A stretch of 64,000 nucleotides of DNA from Siphlonurus alternatus (taxonomy: Eukaryota; Arthropoda; Insecta; Ephemeroptera; Siphlonuridae): contig OX463780.1 of the NCBI GenBank assembly GCA_949825025.1, forward strand, positions 44,186,979-44,250,978. Direction: 5' to 3'. Positions within the stretch are counted from its first letter, which is position 1, and each line of letters starts with the position of its first letter. The position numbers and the translations under genes are program-made. Under the pieces are notes generated by a model that was given only the letters and a program-made list of their open reading frames with translations, was not told the DNA's origin and made no database searches. Below are positions 14,496 through 38,589 of this stretch, piece after piece.

Positions 14496-14575
14496 AAACC
14501 ACAATTGGGTACTTTTATTTACTAACTAATTATTAATTCTGAAAACCAAACCTTCCGAAACCCTAACTTAAGCTC
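14496..14575 (+). repeat. Dispersed repeat, copy A
   Basis: Same 80-bp unit as 47,249-47,330: AAACCACAATTGGGTAC, an AT-rich middle, then CCTTCCGAAACCCTAACTT. Confidence 0.6.
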
Positions 14576-16233
14576 AAGAAAATTTATAAGGTAAATTTAC
14601 AGTAGACCATGAAAGAGTAACTATGCAGTTTCTTTGTTTAATCTACAGGTAAAAGTATAGTTATTAATATTTTGATATTTTATATTAAATTTCCTTCACT
14701 TAAAAACTGTGAAATGACAGTGCATCTACTAGTTAATACGATTTGTTTTTTAAAATGGCCGTCCTATTATTTTATATTAAATGCGCGTTGCCATGCAGTA
14801 TATATACCATGAGCGTTGTTTTCTACGTGCTTTGCCACACGTATGTAAATTAAACTTGGTATTTACACGCACTATAAGCATGCTAATTATCGTTTCAAAC
14901 TAACAATTTACAAGTACTTATTATAATAGCTATACACTATGATTGTTTCTATTCATTATTGTATTTAAATATTTAAACAACATAAATTTAATATATATTT
15001 TTTGTAGACTGCATGCATAGAAGAAACAAAAGCACATAAATTTTATCACAGCATACTACTTAAATATAATTCTTGATGGATTGCCAAAAACAAGTTCAAC
15101 CATGCACTTGGCCCATCTGTATGCAAAGGCACCAGAGAGGATATAAAAATTCACCGTTCAAGAGAAAAAATATTTCATAGTCATGATATCTTAATTCCAA
15201 TGCTTCATTTTCGAATTTTTAAAACAGTAAACACCTACGTCTTCAAGTTATAATGATAGAGTTAAATTGTTTGCGGTATTGCGGTGCGGTAATGCGGAAT
15301 AATAATTACTTTACAGCAGGGAGCATAGTAAATCACCTAGCAACAAGAAGTATCTCTCTTTTCCTTATAAATATTAAACATTACAATCAATCTCAAACTA
15401 CTCTAGAATTAAATTGTATAATTTTTTTTCAGTTTGTTATTATGTGGTATGAGTAGAAAGATGTAATTATTATTATTGCAAGATAAATAATAAATATTAT
15501 TTTCAGTTTAGTTTTTTCCTTCTGTTTAATTATATACTTTACTACATCATCAATCATTTCTTACAACGTTCTATTTTTTGTATGGATTAAAAATTCGATA
15601 TATGTAATATGATGATTATTATTTATTTAATGTTGGTAAATATCAACAGCAATAAATATATCAAATGATCAAGGAGATAATATTCATAATTTTGTACTGA
15701 AGTTTAGATCAGTTTTTTGATAACATAATATTACGATGTAATATACAGTCAGTGTAAATAAATATCAAACAAATATTGCTGAGAATCTTATAAGCTGAAA
15801 TCGTTTTTCTTTCAATTTTTGCTCAAAACAATAATCTAATATAGGGAAAACAAAATTTTCTATAAAGAACTATTTTTTAAAAATTACTGAAAGTTTTGTT
15901 TTAACGACCGTGCCCCTTTTTGTGACAGCTAAGTCGTGTCTTTTTATTAAGACGGGATTTTGCTGTCGCCTCGTGACGTCATAAAATGGACTTAATAATT
16001 TATTAAAAAAAAAAAGTTCCTGAGCTCTAAAAAGTTGGAAAAAAATAATCAGATTAACATAACTTTGTATCATCTCTCTATTTCTGGATTAAAAATTTTT
16101 GACTGCGGTACTTTATAATACACTTAATATTATAATATTGATATTCAACGTATTTTGTATCCCTGCGACAATAACACCTGTTTGATTTGCTGAAACTGCA
16201 GCTTTGGGAGGGTAAGAATAGCATGCATCTATC

Positions 16234-16267
16234 ATAGCATCCTGTAATATGAAATACAGGATGCTAT
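16234..16267. repeat. Short hairpin, 13-bp perfect arms
   Basis: ATAGCATCCTGTA, loop ATATGAAA, then TACAGGATGCTAT. Too short to assign; no T-tract suggesting a transcription stop. Confidence 0.6.
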
Positions 16268-17073
16268 TTATATATGTATCTAGCCATTCAAAACAACTTC
16301 AAGATCACTAAACCTCCATAAGATTGCAAAACTGCGCAAATAGAGCAGGGGTCTGGGTAAAGTTAATGCTGTCTCGAGGTTAAATTGTTTTATATAATAT
16401 TACTCAACGCAAATTTAATATAGTAATCAGTAAATTCTTGTAGAAAAACTAATTAATTTTTTTTTTTACAATTAACATGCCAGTCAGTTCAAACTGGCAA
16501 TGTTAATTAAAAATGCTTATTATTTAAATAAAGTTAAAATAAACATGTCATGAAAATAAACGTTGCAATGATATGCTGCACATTTTATACTTTCATAGAA
16601 GCTGCATCCATTATAACAAGTTTTAAAAATTGTAAAGCACCAAGTGAACATTTTTTGCTTCAATTATCAGGTTACTCAAGTTTTACATTAAAATAATATA
16701 AATATTTTTATTAAGTTAATAATAAATTAATCATAGTGATATTTTTCAAAGTAATAATTATAATATTTCATGTTATAGTCACTGGGTGTTAATGCCTTTT
16801 TAAGGAGCATTGACTTTCTTATATATACTATTGCATAACTACTTAATATATCATTTTCTTTAAGACAAGTTTAAGATGAGGATCATAAGTAAAAAATAAA
16901 AAAAAAAAAAGGTTTTATGTTAAAATATACAGGGAGATGAAAGGTGCAGTGAAGTATTATTAGCAATGCATTTTATTGCACGGATGAGTGATGTCAAGTG
17001 CAGTGAAGTTCACTTAGCCAGACGGATTTTCTTCACCTGCTCCATATCTTACTAATTGGAAGCTCATCTTTTT

Positions 17074-17106
17074 CAGTGTACACCAACGTGCAAAAGTATC
17101 TGGACC
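17074..17106 (+). mobile_element. Possible Tc1/mariner-type terminus
   Basis: CAGTGTAC followed by CGTGCAAAAGTATCTGGACC resembles the CAGTG...CAAAAGTATTTGGAC ends of Tc1-like transposons. No transposase or opposite end recognised. Confidence 0.25.
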
Positions 17107-17179
17107 TTTTGAAGGGTCAAGAATATCCCTGCTTAAGTTACCTTTTTTTTACAGGGATACATCCCTTTGAGCTTGAAAT

Positions 17180-17275
17180 TCGAGGCAGAGAATTGGGTAG
17201 GGATGATGGATGGAAAGGATGGTATAGTCACGGCCTATTACCCAGCATTCGCTGAGGAAACCGTATAGAAAAAAT
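17180..17275 (-). mobile_element. Insect SINE-like relic, minus orientation
   Basis: On the minus strand: GGTTTCCTCAGCGAATGCTG, then AATAGGCCGTGAC and a pyrimidine-rich CCTTTCCATCC stretch. This order is familiar from a widespread insect interspersed repeat (recalled from general knowledge, not searched). Confidence 0.45.
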
Positions 17276-17700
17276 CAGTCAGGATGGACACCTCTAATTT
17301 TTATCAATAGACAAAGGTGATGTCCAAAGCCTGGGAACACAGTAGTGCACTACATGGAAAGCGAGATGCCAACTTAAAAAACGTACGACAGTGTTGAGAT
17401 TTTATCTGCATGGGTACCTAAGGCTTAAGTCGATAATTCATAGTAAAAACAGAACAACATAGAGACACCTTGAATATAATTAATGAAATATACTGCACGA
17501 CTAGTGTTTGTATACAGAAATATATTGCATGCCAGGATAAATAGCAATTAAAAATAAAATAATTTGGGGGGAGGGGAATTTTTCGACTTTTTCATCATCT
17601 TAGTCGTGAGTTTGGTCCTAGGCACTTTTGAATTTTTTATGAAAACGGTGGTATATTATACTTATTATATTAGAATGATGGTTGCTAAATAATAGCATCG

Positions 17701-17800
17701 TGGAGGTGATTTGCATGGTTTCCTCAGTCAAAGCTAGGCAAATACTGAGATGGATTGCCATGGCCGTAAATGCTCGGGTTTTGGACACAATCCTACAACG
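17701..17800 (+). mobile_element. Insect SINE-like relic, plus orientation
   Basis: GTGATTTGCATGGTTTCCTC, then AGGCAAATACTGAGATGG and CCATGGCCG: the same module as 17.2 kb in the opposite orientation, more eroded. The two lie about 430 bp apart. Confidence 0.45.
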
Positions 17801-20800
17801 TTAAGTTGGGCCTACTAATTGTAGAGTCGGAAGTTTTATTAGCATCATATCGTCACTTAAGACTAGTATACATTGTACTTGTAGGAAAAAAATAGTGCCA
17901 AATATCTAGTAATTATATTAAATAATATCTTCTTAATTTTAAATTACAACCGTATATCATCGAAAACTCCCTGTCTGCTGTATAATATTTGATTTGTTAT
18001 GAAGTATTTAAATAGCAAAATACAGTATATTATAAGTTGTGACACTTTCCTCATCTTAATTTTGATATTTTCCTGTTCCATTATTTCATATAACCTACAA
18101 TTATACCACGTGGAAATTTTTTGTAAAAATATGTTTTGATTATTAAAAAAATATATACAACGGGTTTATAGATTAACAATTTTTCCTTGTTTGAAAATAA
18201 TTGTTTTAGGGTCACTGATCTATTATATATGACCAATAAGGAAAAAAAAATAATTTGTTTATAAAATCAACAAAAAGCTATTAAATATTTAATTTTCAAG
18301 GTCTAAGCTTTTAGTAAAATAATTTCTGAAACTCATCCTATAAAACACGCGATAAGATTTAAATTTTTAATACCATTGTGACGCATCTTTATTATTTAAA
18401 TAATTTGCATATTTTCGCGGTTCAAACAATACAATAACTGACATGAATATAGTTACGCTCACTTGCTTGCTTTGTGATCTTTTAATATTCTAATTTACAT
18501 TTTTATTAAACTATTGTAATTTTAATCATTAAATAAGTAATTATATGATTCGTGTAAGATTTCAGATCTTGAAACGAAGTCTAGATTTTCTTATTAAAAT
18601 ATTCTTGGTGGGAGTTTTAATTATAAGAAATTTACGTACAAATTTCAGCAAAATGAACCTGTGTATTCAAGATTTTATTTATAACTTTATTATGTAAACA
18701 CCACTATTTAGATATAGTAAAAAATAGTCAATAGTTTTGATAACTTATAAAGAAATTATTTTGTGCAAATAAGCGGCAATTTTAGCCTCAATTCTCAGAG
18801 TATCATTGATTTTTGCACAGTTATCACCGCTGGGTGCATCGAGTCCAACTGACCATGAGATGAATGTCTTTGTGTCTGGCGATACGCTTCATTTAACGTG
18901 CACACTTAAAGCACTGGACCGTGCATGACAAGGTGACGATGTCCCGTACTTTTTTCTTTGTGTAGTCCGACTGTATTCAGTTTCATGGTTAGGTCATACT
19001 TGGAAAATTGAGCCCCCACTCGTACACTTTTTTTTTAAGGTACAACCTTCATTACTTTATTATTGTATGAGTTCCCAAATTTCAATTTTTTTAGTAGGAT
19101 AGAAGTATAACTGACAAATAATTTTGATAAAACCTTAATTATTCCAGAACTTGGTTAAAAAAAATAGTGTAAATAATAATTATTATTGTTAATTTGTTAC
19201 TTTTTATTATTTTTTAATGAGTTTTGTGCGATTTAATAGCAGTGATATTTATGATATGTTATTTTTTGTATATTATATACAAATTCATGATAGGTATACG
19301 TATAATAATAGTTTATAATATATATAGTATATAAAATAATATGAAGCATAAAAGTTGCGTAAAATCAAGGCTGTATTATGACCCTGCCGTAAGACCTAAC
19401 ATCCTACAAGGTTGATTGAGTTGGTCAGTAATTTTAGGACTTTTTGATTGTTAAGATAATTCAAAAACAAAGTGTGAGTATAAATAATTCCAATCTTTAC
19501 ATTAATGCGCCAATAAAACTGAAGAAACACAGCTACAAATTGAACACGAATTCTGTACCAACAAGTAATGTGTTTTTCACAGAAATAAACAATAAAGACA
19601 TCAACAGGGTACTTGTTTCGGAGTTAAAATCATCAATAAACCTTTCGTTTAGATAATCTTTCTTTCACACCTTACAAAGTTTATTTTACAACAATCTTCA
19701 TTGAAGTTGATTTGTAGTCCTCGTGCACTTCCTCACCTGTATGAGTTTAACATGATTGTAGACTGATATTTTATGGAATGTGCAGCAAAATATTTATGTA
19801 GTTTTAAAAAACTGGAGTGAATGTTTTGTACATCGTATTTTTGTTTTAAAGTTTCAAGGAAAATTGAATTGTATGTTTTATTCAAAACATTACACAATGA
19901 AATTGGAGATGAAAGGTATATTATACGTTTGATCTTGCTCATATATAAAGACACCGTTTATGGACTGTAAGGAAATCATGTAAAAATGAATGTATTTTAC
20001 TGTTATGTGCTTTAAATTCAATACAAGAGCAAAATATTGTAATACAAATAGAATTTAAATATATTTCAAGTTAAAAAAAATAAAGTATTTGACCTTTTTA
20101 TTTGTACATGCAAGTAATTTCCCTGAACGTTTCAACAACTACCACAAGAGCAGCAGTAGAAGCATCAGGATACAGAAACAACAACTGCAACAATGACAAA
20201 AAGAGAGAGTCAACAACAATCGTGGCTTGTGCATGGTGTTAGTGGTGATGGTAAGTCAAGTTGTTAAAGACAACTTTTAAAAAAAATAAAAACAATATAA
20301 AATTTATTATTAAAAATAAAATATTTTATTACTATCCTCATACTTCACACAATAAAAGTGCAAGTAAAAATAACATGCAAGTGATCTGCAACAACAACAA
20401 CTCAAGTATAAAAGAGTAGCCTTTGGGTCTATTATATATTAAATCTTTCTTGGTATGGATATCATGGACTATTGCACCCGTCTCTTTGCAAGCATACAAA
20501 TCACCTTAACATGACCAAAGGGCAAAGTCAAAACCCGATACTTCTACCGATGCAGCAGCTACCTTTTGCTTGCAATATAACCAATGCACTCACTCACTTA
20601 ACCATATCCTGTAGCTACAACTAGATGCATTATGTGATAATAATGCAATAAAATTCAAATATAAGATGTATTATATGTATCTTTTTATTATTTATATTAC
20701 TTTAAAAATTAATATGAAATAAGTAATGATAATAAATAATAGTTTTTAATGCATTATATTTAAATTTAAATAAACACATTTATAATATTTTTATAAGACA

Positions 20801-23800
20801 TGTATTACATGCAAGAACTGATGGTTCTTAGAATTCTGTTTTGTTTGTTCTTTGAAAATAATAATTACATTTCATAATTGCTACTTTTTGCAATCAATAA
20901 ATTTATTTACTCGTCGATCTAAAAAAAATAACAAAACATTAAAAATTATAATATTATAGTCATCAACTTTTTTGTTTATTTTTTTTTTTTTTTTAATAAT
21001 CTCACAATTGTCAGTACAAATTTAATATACAATGGCTGTTATCCGAAATATGAGTGCTTAAATTTTAGGAAATATCTCAATTTTGATATTTCAGGACAAT
21101 CAAAAGATTTTTCCATGCACAAACATTTAAATTTAAAAGTAAGAAGATTGAGTCAATAATAAAATTAATAAACATTCTGTTTTCAGGGTTTTCAAGTAGC
21201 AAAATTAATAATTTATTGTATGTACTATATGAAACTATTAGATGCAAAAAATTCTAAAATTGTCATTTGCAACGTTGTATAATTAAAGTGACAAAAATAA
21301 ATAAAAAAATCTTAGGCTGATAAGAGACTGCAATTGTCTCGAGCGGTATCTTATCTCCTCTATTATACAAAAAAGGGTACAAAAATTTATCCATATGAAA
21401 AGTTTATCTCATTTCTTACAATTTAAAAATAATTTTCATTTACGAATGTGCAATTGGGTATTCATTTTATATACTCTAAATTCTCCAGGTATACAATATA
21501 AAAAAAAGAGTTGCGTTACTAAAGAGAGTTCATTCAGTTCGACCTTGCAAGGGCATTGGTCTTTTAAGTTAAATTTTTTATTGCAACACTGTACCTTCCG
21601 TACATGGTAAAAAAGAGAGCATTTTCAGTTGCCAATTCTATTAAAACTTCTTTTTATTATTAAAAAGACAAACAATATTTTTTTTAACGTTTTCTTGGTT
21701 GTACAGGACATGATACGCATATTAAAATTTCTTAAGATGAATACCGTGAACATTGTTTGATGATAGAAAGATGGAGATATTGTGACCAAAAGTCTATACG
21801 AAGGAGTGAAGACAAATTACGATCATATATTCAAGCCAACCTTCTGAACAGGGTCTTGCATATATTAATGCTATTTTAACCCAGCCCTTGATAGGAATGT
21901 ACACAGGAAGCAAGCTGATTACATTGTTTCCATGTAAGATTGACGTTAAATTACGTTGATGTATTTATGGGTTCAGTTTAAAAAATAATATACATAAAGT
22001 TTATATAGTATTGTCTTTTTTTAATGAGATCAACTAACTATATAGGGTATTGTCCATAAATGTTGTAATATGAGGTAGAAAAGTTTAATTAAGTATGCAA
22101 TATATAATAAACTGTATTAATGTAAGTGATAAATTATATTTACATGTTGTAGTTTTAAATTTATTATTAAATTGTTTATAGTTTAACCCTGAAAGATTTA
22201 ATTGGTCAAAAGGTCATTTTATAATTGTTAAATGATTATAATTAATAAATCAAGCTAAATAAAATTATTATAGTAAAAGCAACCTTCTGTAGGTTTAAAT
22301 ACAGCATGCAGTCATTAGTATTAATTTTGTAATTATATTATTATTAATTTTTATAATGCCCAAAATAAAAAATATAATTTTTTTTTACACTTGTTTTTAT
22401 TTTATTTTACAATGTTAGCTTACTACTTACTACAGCATATTCTGCTATTAAGTGTAAGCATTTACTTTTAGTATATCGTAATTTTTTGTTGTTGGCATCG
22501 ATCGGTAGTCATTTGACAGCTGACAGTTAATAGGCTGTTTTTTCAGACAAAAAAATGGAAAATAATTTACATAATTAAGTAATATAATTTCCATAAACTC
22601 ACATTAAAATCAAAATAATCAATAATACTCTTCATGCGAGCGAGAACACCATCTTCACCACATTATCTTGACATATCAGTGACAGGTTGGTGACTTTGGC
22701 GACACTCGTCATCTGTCATCAAGAAACCTGAGTGCACCGCGAGCTCTTCTCTTTGTTGCCGGTCCTCCAACCACACGGAGGGTCATACCAACCTCCTCTA
22801 TGAGCACCAAAGGGTCAATGGTCACCACAGAGTGCAGGCAATAACCGCACCATTACACACCTGATTAATTATTGTTGTTCTTGCATGTCATCGTTATAAT
22901 TATACTAATTATAAATTACATAAATTAATCACAATATAATGACAAATTATATTATTTGTACCAATGCACTTTAAAGGCGTGGTTTTATTACTAAATAAAG
23001 AAGAAATATTATTTTATTTTTATTATAATAATATTTTGATGGATGATTATATTTAAGTGCAATGATTCTTCTGATTTTAAATTGTGATAAAAGAAGATTT
23101 GTAATAATATATAATAATTAAATTGCTTCAGTGAAATTGTATAAACATTTTTATAAAGATATTGAACTTCTATAGTGTAAAGGCTATTTTTTTAATAATT
23201 AAAGGTTTTGATAGAGCATTACCCTCTTTAACCTTCTATTAAATGTTCAATATAAAATAGTACGGTGACACAGCATATCAATAATCTTATATTTCCATTG
23301 TTGCAGTCAACAGTGAAACAATATCATGGTGAGATGCCTTAGGGAGTTATCTGCAGTGTAATAGTCTTGGCGTTCTTCCATTTCTGAATAATTTTTGGGA
23401 TGCCTAACAGATTTTAGTCTGATATATTATTTTGCACAAATGTGACAAGAAAAGTGTTTTAGGCTCGTGGCTATTTTTTTTAATGTGATGTAAGAGCCTA
23501 ATATAGTACCATTTTAATTCAGTAAAAGAAGAATAGAAGAATGATGCCAAAATTATTTTATGCTCTCTCACATGAATGATTTTAGTGTAGTAACAGCCAA
23601 AATAATGGCATTTAAAGACCTTTTCTTTTATACAAATAATTGTTTTTAATTCAATATAAAATTCTAATATTTATTATACATATAAAAATACAACAATAAT
23701 AACCATATACATTGCATTATATATCAACCACATATATAAAAACAACAACAATTAATCCAGAATAACACAAACAGGTCACTGACCAGATATCTATAAAAAG

Positions 23801-26800
23801 AACAAAGGACTGGAAAATCTACTATTTTTTTCTACTCTTCTAAAACAACAGAATTTATTTGCAAGGATGTCATGTGCGTGATATTTTTCTGGACACTTTG
23901 CACACAATCCTGATAGGCACCGCGGGAGGTTAAAATGCGCGTCTATTCGGTCGCGTGCAGAGAACCACACGACCCATAAGCCCGCGGCTCTCAGAGGTAG
24001 TGCTACCTTCTTCGCGTGTTTGTAACAATGGGAAATATATCATCCGATATGTAAAGTTATGCACGCATCGTGCGGGTGAACAAGTTCTGAAAAAGGTGTT
24101 ATCTCAAGACATATTTTATTACTGATTTTTTATAATTAAATGCAATAAATTGCATTATTTTTTATTATATATTGATGTTATAGTATAAAAAATTGTTTGC
24201 GGTATTCTTAGACTTGTTCTGATTTTTATTTAAAGGTTGTAAAGTTTGTCTACGGTTTATTGCAAGTCTACTGCGAACTTTTATTGCTCTAACATTCGGT
24301 CACACACGTGCTTCTTTGGCGTCTCTAAGTCTATGCAAAATAGAACATTTTTTGTGAGTATCTTTTAGTGGATTTCGTTGATTCATCTTCTTAGTTTTAA
24401 TTTATTCATTTAGCTCTTCAACGTGAAATTCTCTTTGTATTATGATTTAACCACTGCATGCAATCTATGATTGCCTAATGATCAAATAAATATTTCTAAT
24501 TTCTTAGAAATATTTCTTCCTTTTTTTCTTGCCCTTTGAAGTGCACCAAAAATACAGTTGTTTTTTTCCATTATATATTGCCATATAAGCATGAAACATT
24601 GCATGCATTTTTAATGCAACAGATTGTTATATAACAAAAATTACTTAATGATGCTTAATTTTTAATTGATTGTAAATTTATAAACCAACACACGATGATT
24701 CTACTCCTTATAAAAAATATTTTAAAAACAAGAAAAGGATAAGATTGATAAGTGATAAAAACCGAACTTCTGAAATGTACGACCAATGTGAATAAATAAT
24801 TTACATAATATGATGCTTACCGTAGAAAAATTCCCATTAATTTGCTGCTTACAGCTGGAACTTACAAGTTAGTAAAAAGTATATGTTTTGAAAACAAAAT
24901 TCTTTAAGTGTGTCAGAACTTTTTTTCGATAAGAACTACTATGTATGAATAAAATTAAGAATCAATTTCGTTAGAGATAGAATAAATTTATTCTCATTTG
25001 CTTACTATAATGTTAATCCTGCCTCCTCTATTTAATATTGAAATAATCAATTAGTATTAAAGCCTCCCAAAGAAGATAAATTATATTGATGAACTTAAAA
25101 TATTAAAATACTTAATTCTCATAATCTTACATCATTAGTAGCCATCACAAAAAATAAAGAAATCAATTACAGCTGATCAAGCTGAACCTAATTCTAAAAA
25201 TCATGTTCTTTAAGCTGTCATAAATTCTATTTAAAAAAAAAGGCTATCTAAATCTAAATAAACAAAGCTATGAAACTGAACAGCATACAAATATAGTAAG
25301 CCTTTTCATGTGGGTTTCTTTACATGATTAAATTTACTAACGAGTTCTTGACAAATTATTTAATTTAATTTTTTTAATTAAAATGTATCAAATAACATTA
25401 TGTCAGTCTGAGTGTTTCTTGCAGAATGAATTTGCAGAAATCTCTTGACATGCCTTAAGGTGGCAAATATTAATCAAGAAAGCTGATCTTGGATGTCAGA
25501 AACAACCATTATTGTAATTGGCTTATCTTATAACTAGCTGCCAACACCTACTAACAAATAACTTTGTTTTAGGAATAGATTGTGCTATTGTTAGACGTCT
25601 CAATTATTGTGAAAATATTAATTTATGAAACTAAAACACAACGGTATAAGGTTTAAGTTCGACATTATAGTTATTTGTTATGTTGTTTCTATGCTAATTT
25701 TAATATTGTATTGTTATTTGCGTTTTCTATGTCATAATATTATTATATATCAAGGGTTTCTATACGAAGTAAATCATAAAATATTTAAATATGCAAATGT
25801 TCATTTCTAAATTATTATTATTTTTTGGTACTCCTTTAATAGTCCTTAAATAAATTTCTATATTTTTTGTACAAAATACAATATTCTCAGATATATTTTA
25901 TAGATTATTATAAATAATTTGCATCCTAAATTTACAAATATTAACGTGATTTTTATAATTATATTATTGCATAAATTATAATATAAAATAATACAGTATA
26001 TAATAAAGAACAGGGCACCGATAAAAAAAATTATAAAAGGTAAAGAAAATAAGCAAACTTTATTATATTTTATTTATTATTGTATCTGAACTATAAATAA
26101 TATTTAATACACTGGTATACATTTTTTTCTGAAGCAAATTGATTTAAAAAAAATACAAAATACATAATTGCAACTAAAAAATTACACATTACACATTTTT
26201 ATAATACATAGGAACGTTAAGCATTAGCATAAAAACACAATGTATAATATATAATAACATAGAAAACATAGAGAATACATAAATCTAAAAAAATTATTTA
26301 AATATTTTACAATAACAAAATTCATGTGATAAATATTATTTTTATTCTCAAGCATTTTAAGATATATTATATATAGAGAGATTCCTACCTTCATGGCGAG
26401 TTATTTACAAAATGATTTGTTGTTCTTTTTTTTGCAGAGAGCAGTTGGGGGCGCAGTTAACAAGCAAATCGCCCAGCAAGACTGTTATTTCTGGCTCCAG
26501 AGAGAAATTACAAAAGAAATTACTCCGAGGGTTCAATGGTACACATCAAAACACCGCTCTGTGGGAAACAACTAAATCGAAACGTGAATTATTTTACACT
26601 TCTATAAACGCAACATTTTTATGTTGAAATGTGTACAAAATATAATACAAAAAGGAATGTGATATTTATTTTTAAAGCAATGCGTGTAATACTAAATAAT
26701 ATTGAAAATTGAAATACGATATAAATCACACTAACGTATGCCGTATTTACTTAATTTCTGAACTTGTCCATCAAATTTGACTTTTTATATTTCTCCAGGT

Positions 26801-27626
26801 ATATTGAACTAAGATTTATTTTGTCAAATCAAAATATTGTTGTAACTGATCTACGTTGCATCATTATACATACACTTGTAAGCAAACACCAAGTCATATT
26901 GTTATTATTATCATATAATCTACTTTTTCTAAATTTAGTATCACTACACACACACTAAAATTTCTTGTAGGCGAATATAATATTTACACATTATTAACAT
27001 TTTAAGATTATATTTATAAACTTAAAAGATAAGGGTACTAAGTTTTCCACATAATTATACACATTATTTCATTATATGTACAAACCTGCAAATGAAATTA
27101 CAGCAATTAAATGTGACATTAATGAAAATAAAAAGTCTTGCATGAAACGTAAAGTTTGAACATTTAATCTTATCATTTACTTTGTTTAACAGTAGATGAC
27201 AGTAATTATAGTGGGAAAGTTATGTCGTGTTTTGAATAATTAACAAAGTTGATCATCGCGTTGTAACATCACTTTCATTACACCAATAATTTTGATAACT
27301 CCTTGAGAAATAGAGAAAATATAAAGAGATTTCCATGTATATAAGTATTCTATAGAATATGAATATTCACTACATAATAGATTAAAAACTGGAAAAAAAT
27401 CAATACGATGAATGCACCTCACTACGTATAAACACTAATATTTTTTTTATGAAAACTTCTTCTACAAACCAAATAAGTTGTTTTTCAATGTAAAATGTAG
27501 AGAACCAAAATTTATATATTATAACTTAAACTTTCAGACTTTAATTCAAATTAAGCCTGAAATATTGACGCTAATTTAAAACACAATTTCTACATCAGTG
27601 GAATAACTTTTCTTCAGAATATTCAC
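17801..27626. other. Gene-free AT-rich region
   Basis: No supported gene. Islands of lower AT at 18,820-19,010, 22,640-22,870 and 23,870-24,060 have no recognisable reading frame. A CAA/GCA-rich patch occurs at 20,130-20,250. Short open frames (60-95 codons) show no domain. Confidence 0.55.
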
Positions 27627-27754
27627 GTACATACTCGTCGCCTTGGAAAATTTCCCACTTGCAGCCTTGTTAATCATCATACTCCTGAGTATATATACGG
27701 GGCATGGTGATTAACAAGGTCGCATAGGGAAATTTTTCAAGGCGACGACTGTAC
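27627..27754. mobile_element. Fold-back MITE, 128 bp
   Basis: Inverted repeat from GTACATACTCGTCGCCTTGG to its near-complement ending GGCGACGACTGTAC. Arms of about 57 bases have several mismatches, so it is older than the 50.8-kb copy. GCAGCCTTGTTAATCAT in the arm links it to 50,841-50,966, and the right arm to 11,976-12,027. Confidence 0.7.
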
Positions 27755-28400
27755 AATACCATATACATTTTTAATAAAGTTCTCTCAAACCACTAAAAAG
27801 TCCCAATATAAGGGTTCTTATTTTAATTTTTTAAAAGAATAAAATTTTATTTTCTTTCCTCAACACCAATCGACTAGAATTGCGCAAAATGATAAATTTT
27901 TATTTAAAAAAATACCTGTTAAAAAAAAAAAAGATGTATGTATTACAATCAATCACGGTGACAGCTGTGGTGACGATTTACTGTAAATTTATCACACCTC
28001 GAAACTTTACAAGGACAAAAATGTGTCACATATTCGTCTGTCAAGATTCTGCATCTTGTTACCCGAGACAGAGTGGGTCGCTTACCGTTAAAAAACCTGT
28101 TTCGAGATGTCACAATATTCTCAATACGTGTCAAATTTGGTCTCAATCTCTAAATATTATAGGATAATTGTTTATATAATAATAGGTACAAATGAACGGT
28201 ATTTTTTTTAATTTTTTAACTATTCTTGTACAACAATGCTAATTTTATAAATATTTTAATTATTCTCAACCCTCAATATTGTTTGTAGTTTTCTTTCTTT
28301 CAGAAAATTAAAATATTGATATCGTAGACATTAATTTTACAGAACGTATTTGATTTTATATTATAATTGAAAACTAAAGTTGAAATAACGAATTCTTTGT
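27755..28400. other. Spacer downstream of the minus-strand receptor
   Basis: A 95-codon plus-strand open frame (27,880-28,167) overlaps a 65-codon minus-strand one; neither has a recognisable domain. Otherwise AT-rich. Confidence 0.5.
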
Positions 28401-28406
28401 TTTATT
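28401..28406 (-). terminator. Candidate poly(A) signal of the minus-strand receptor
   Basis: AATAAA on the minus strand, about 58 bases past the stop codon. In such AT-rich DNA this hexamer is common, so position is the only support. Confidence 0.35.
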
Positions 28407-28463
28407 AATTAAAAAGTATATAATTTTATCATTTTTAAAAGATGCATTAAAATTTACTCAGTT

Positions 28464-37554
<9,091 letters not shown>

Positions 37555-38589
37555 GGTGCTAGAACACAGAATACTGAATTAAGAACACATGGCGGTCAAA
37601 GCTTGCATCAACACAACTGTGGGCCATCTCATGGTACGAAAACGCACTGAGAACGGGAAAACGACAGTCAAGGCTTGTATAAACACCACTGTTGACTTTC
37701 TCATGATGCTGATGTAGTACGAACTTGTACTAGCACAGAGAGAACATCTCATCGTGCTGTCAAAACTCTGTAGAACACTTCCAATCGTAAAAATAAAAAC
37801 TGTTTTTTTTTTTACAAGCAAAACCATTTGAGTTACTCGTGGTGCTTTCAACATACCTATCTGTAAAGATAGAAAATCTTTTTTGTCCTCTGCTGAAGTT
37901 ATTAAAATTGAAAATATCTATTTGTCAATGAAGTAATTATTTTTATCAAATGAAGATAATATTAACAATCACACATAAATTTTTAATTGAATTTTAACAA
38001 TTTGATTAGATAAATTTAATTCACAATGTCTTATCAAATTAAAAAATTTAATCAAATCAGTAGCTCTTACTGCTACATTTAGATCACAAGCAATGTTGAC
38101 TTGTAGACATCTCAAAACGATTAAATACTCAAAGACAAATCAGATTCCAGTGACATATATGAATGTAATGACTAAATATAGCATTTTAATAAGAGAGTAT
38201 ATTTTAATTTTATGTAAACAGGAAACTTTGATAACAGAGCGACATTTGAATGATGACTTGGTTATACGCTTCTCGGTACGGAACGGATGACAGTACAACG
38301 CTTATAGTAAAAACAATCTGTTACCTCTTCCTCCGGTCACCACACTCAGGAAATAATATCGTAAAGAAGTATGCCAAATATCTCTTCCGATAATTAGATT
38401 AAACAACGTTACACTTCGGGATGAAACAAACGTTCTGAAACACAGTTTCCTAGTGTTTTAAAGAAACACTATATTTGTAAAAATAGTTTGTGATTACACA
38501 TTTATTTTGACACAAGCTTACAGCTAATGATTGTTTTTTTTCAGTAGTTATATAAAGGATTGTAACCACTTTTTAGTGAAATAGTGCCA

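Larger units (their letters stand above)
12028..17073. other. Gene-free AT-rich region
   Basis: No supported gene. Contains repeat modules at 14.16-14.58 kb, a 13-bp-arm hairpin at 16.23 kb and a CRE octamer at 15,974. Other sequence is ordinary AT-rich DNA. Confidence 0.55.

Noticed and set aside
20130..20250. CAA/GCA-rich patch as a possible polyglutamine-type exon
   Set aside because: Irregular, no sustained open frame; more likely degenerate simple sequence.
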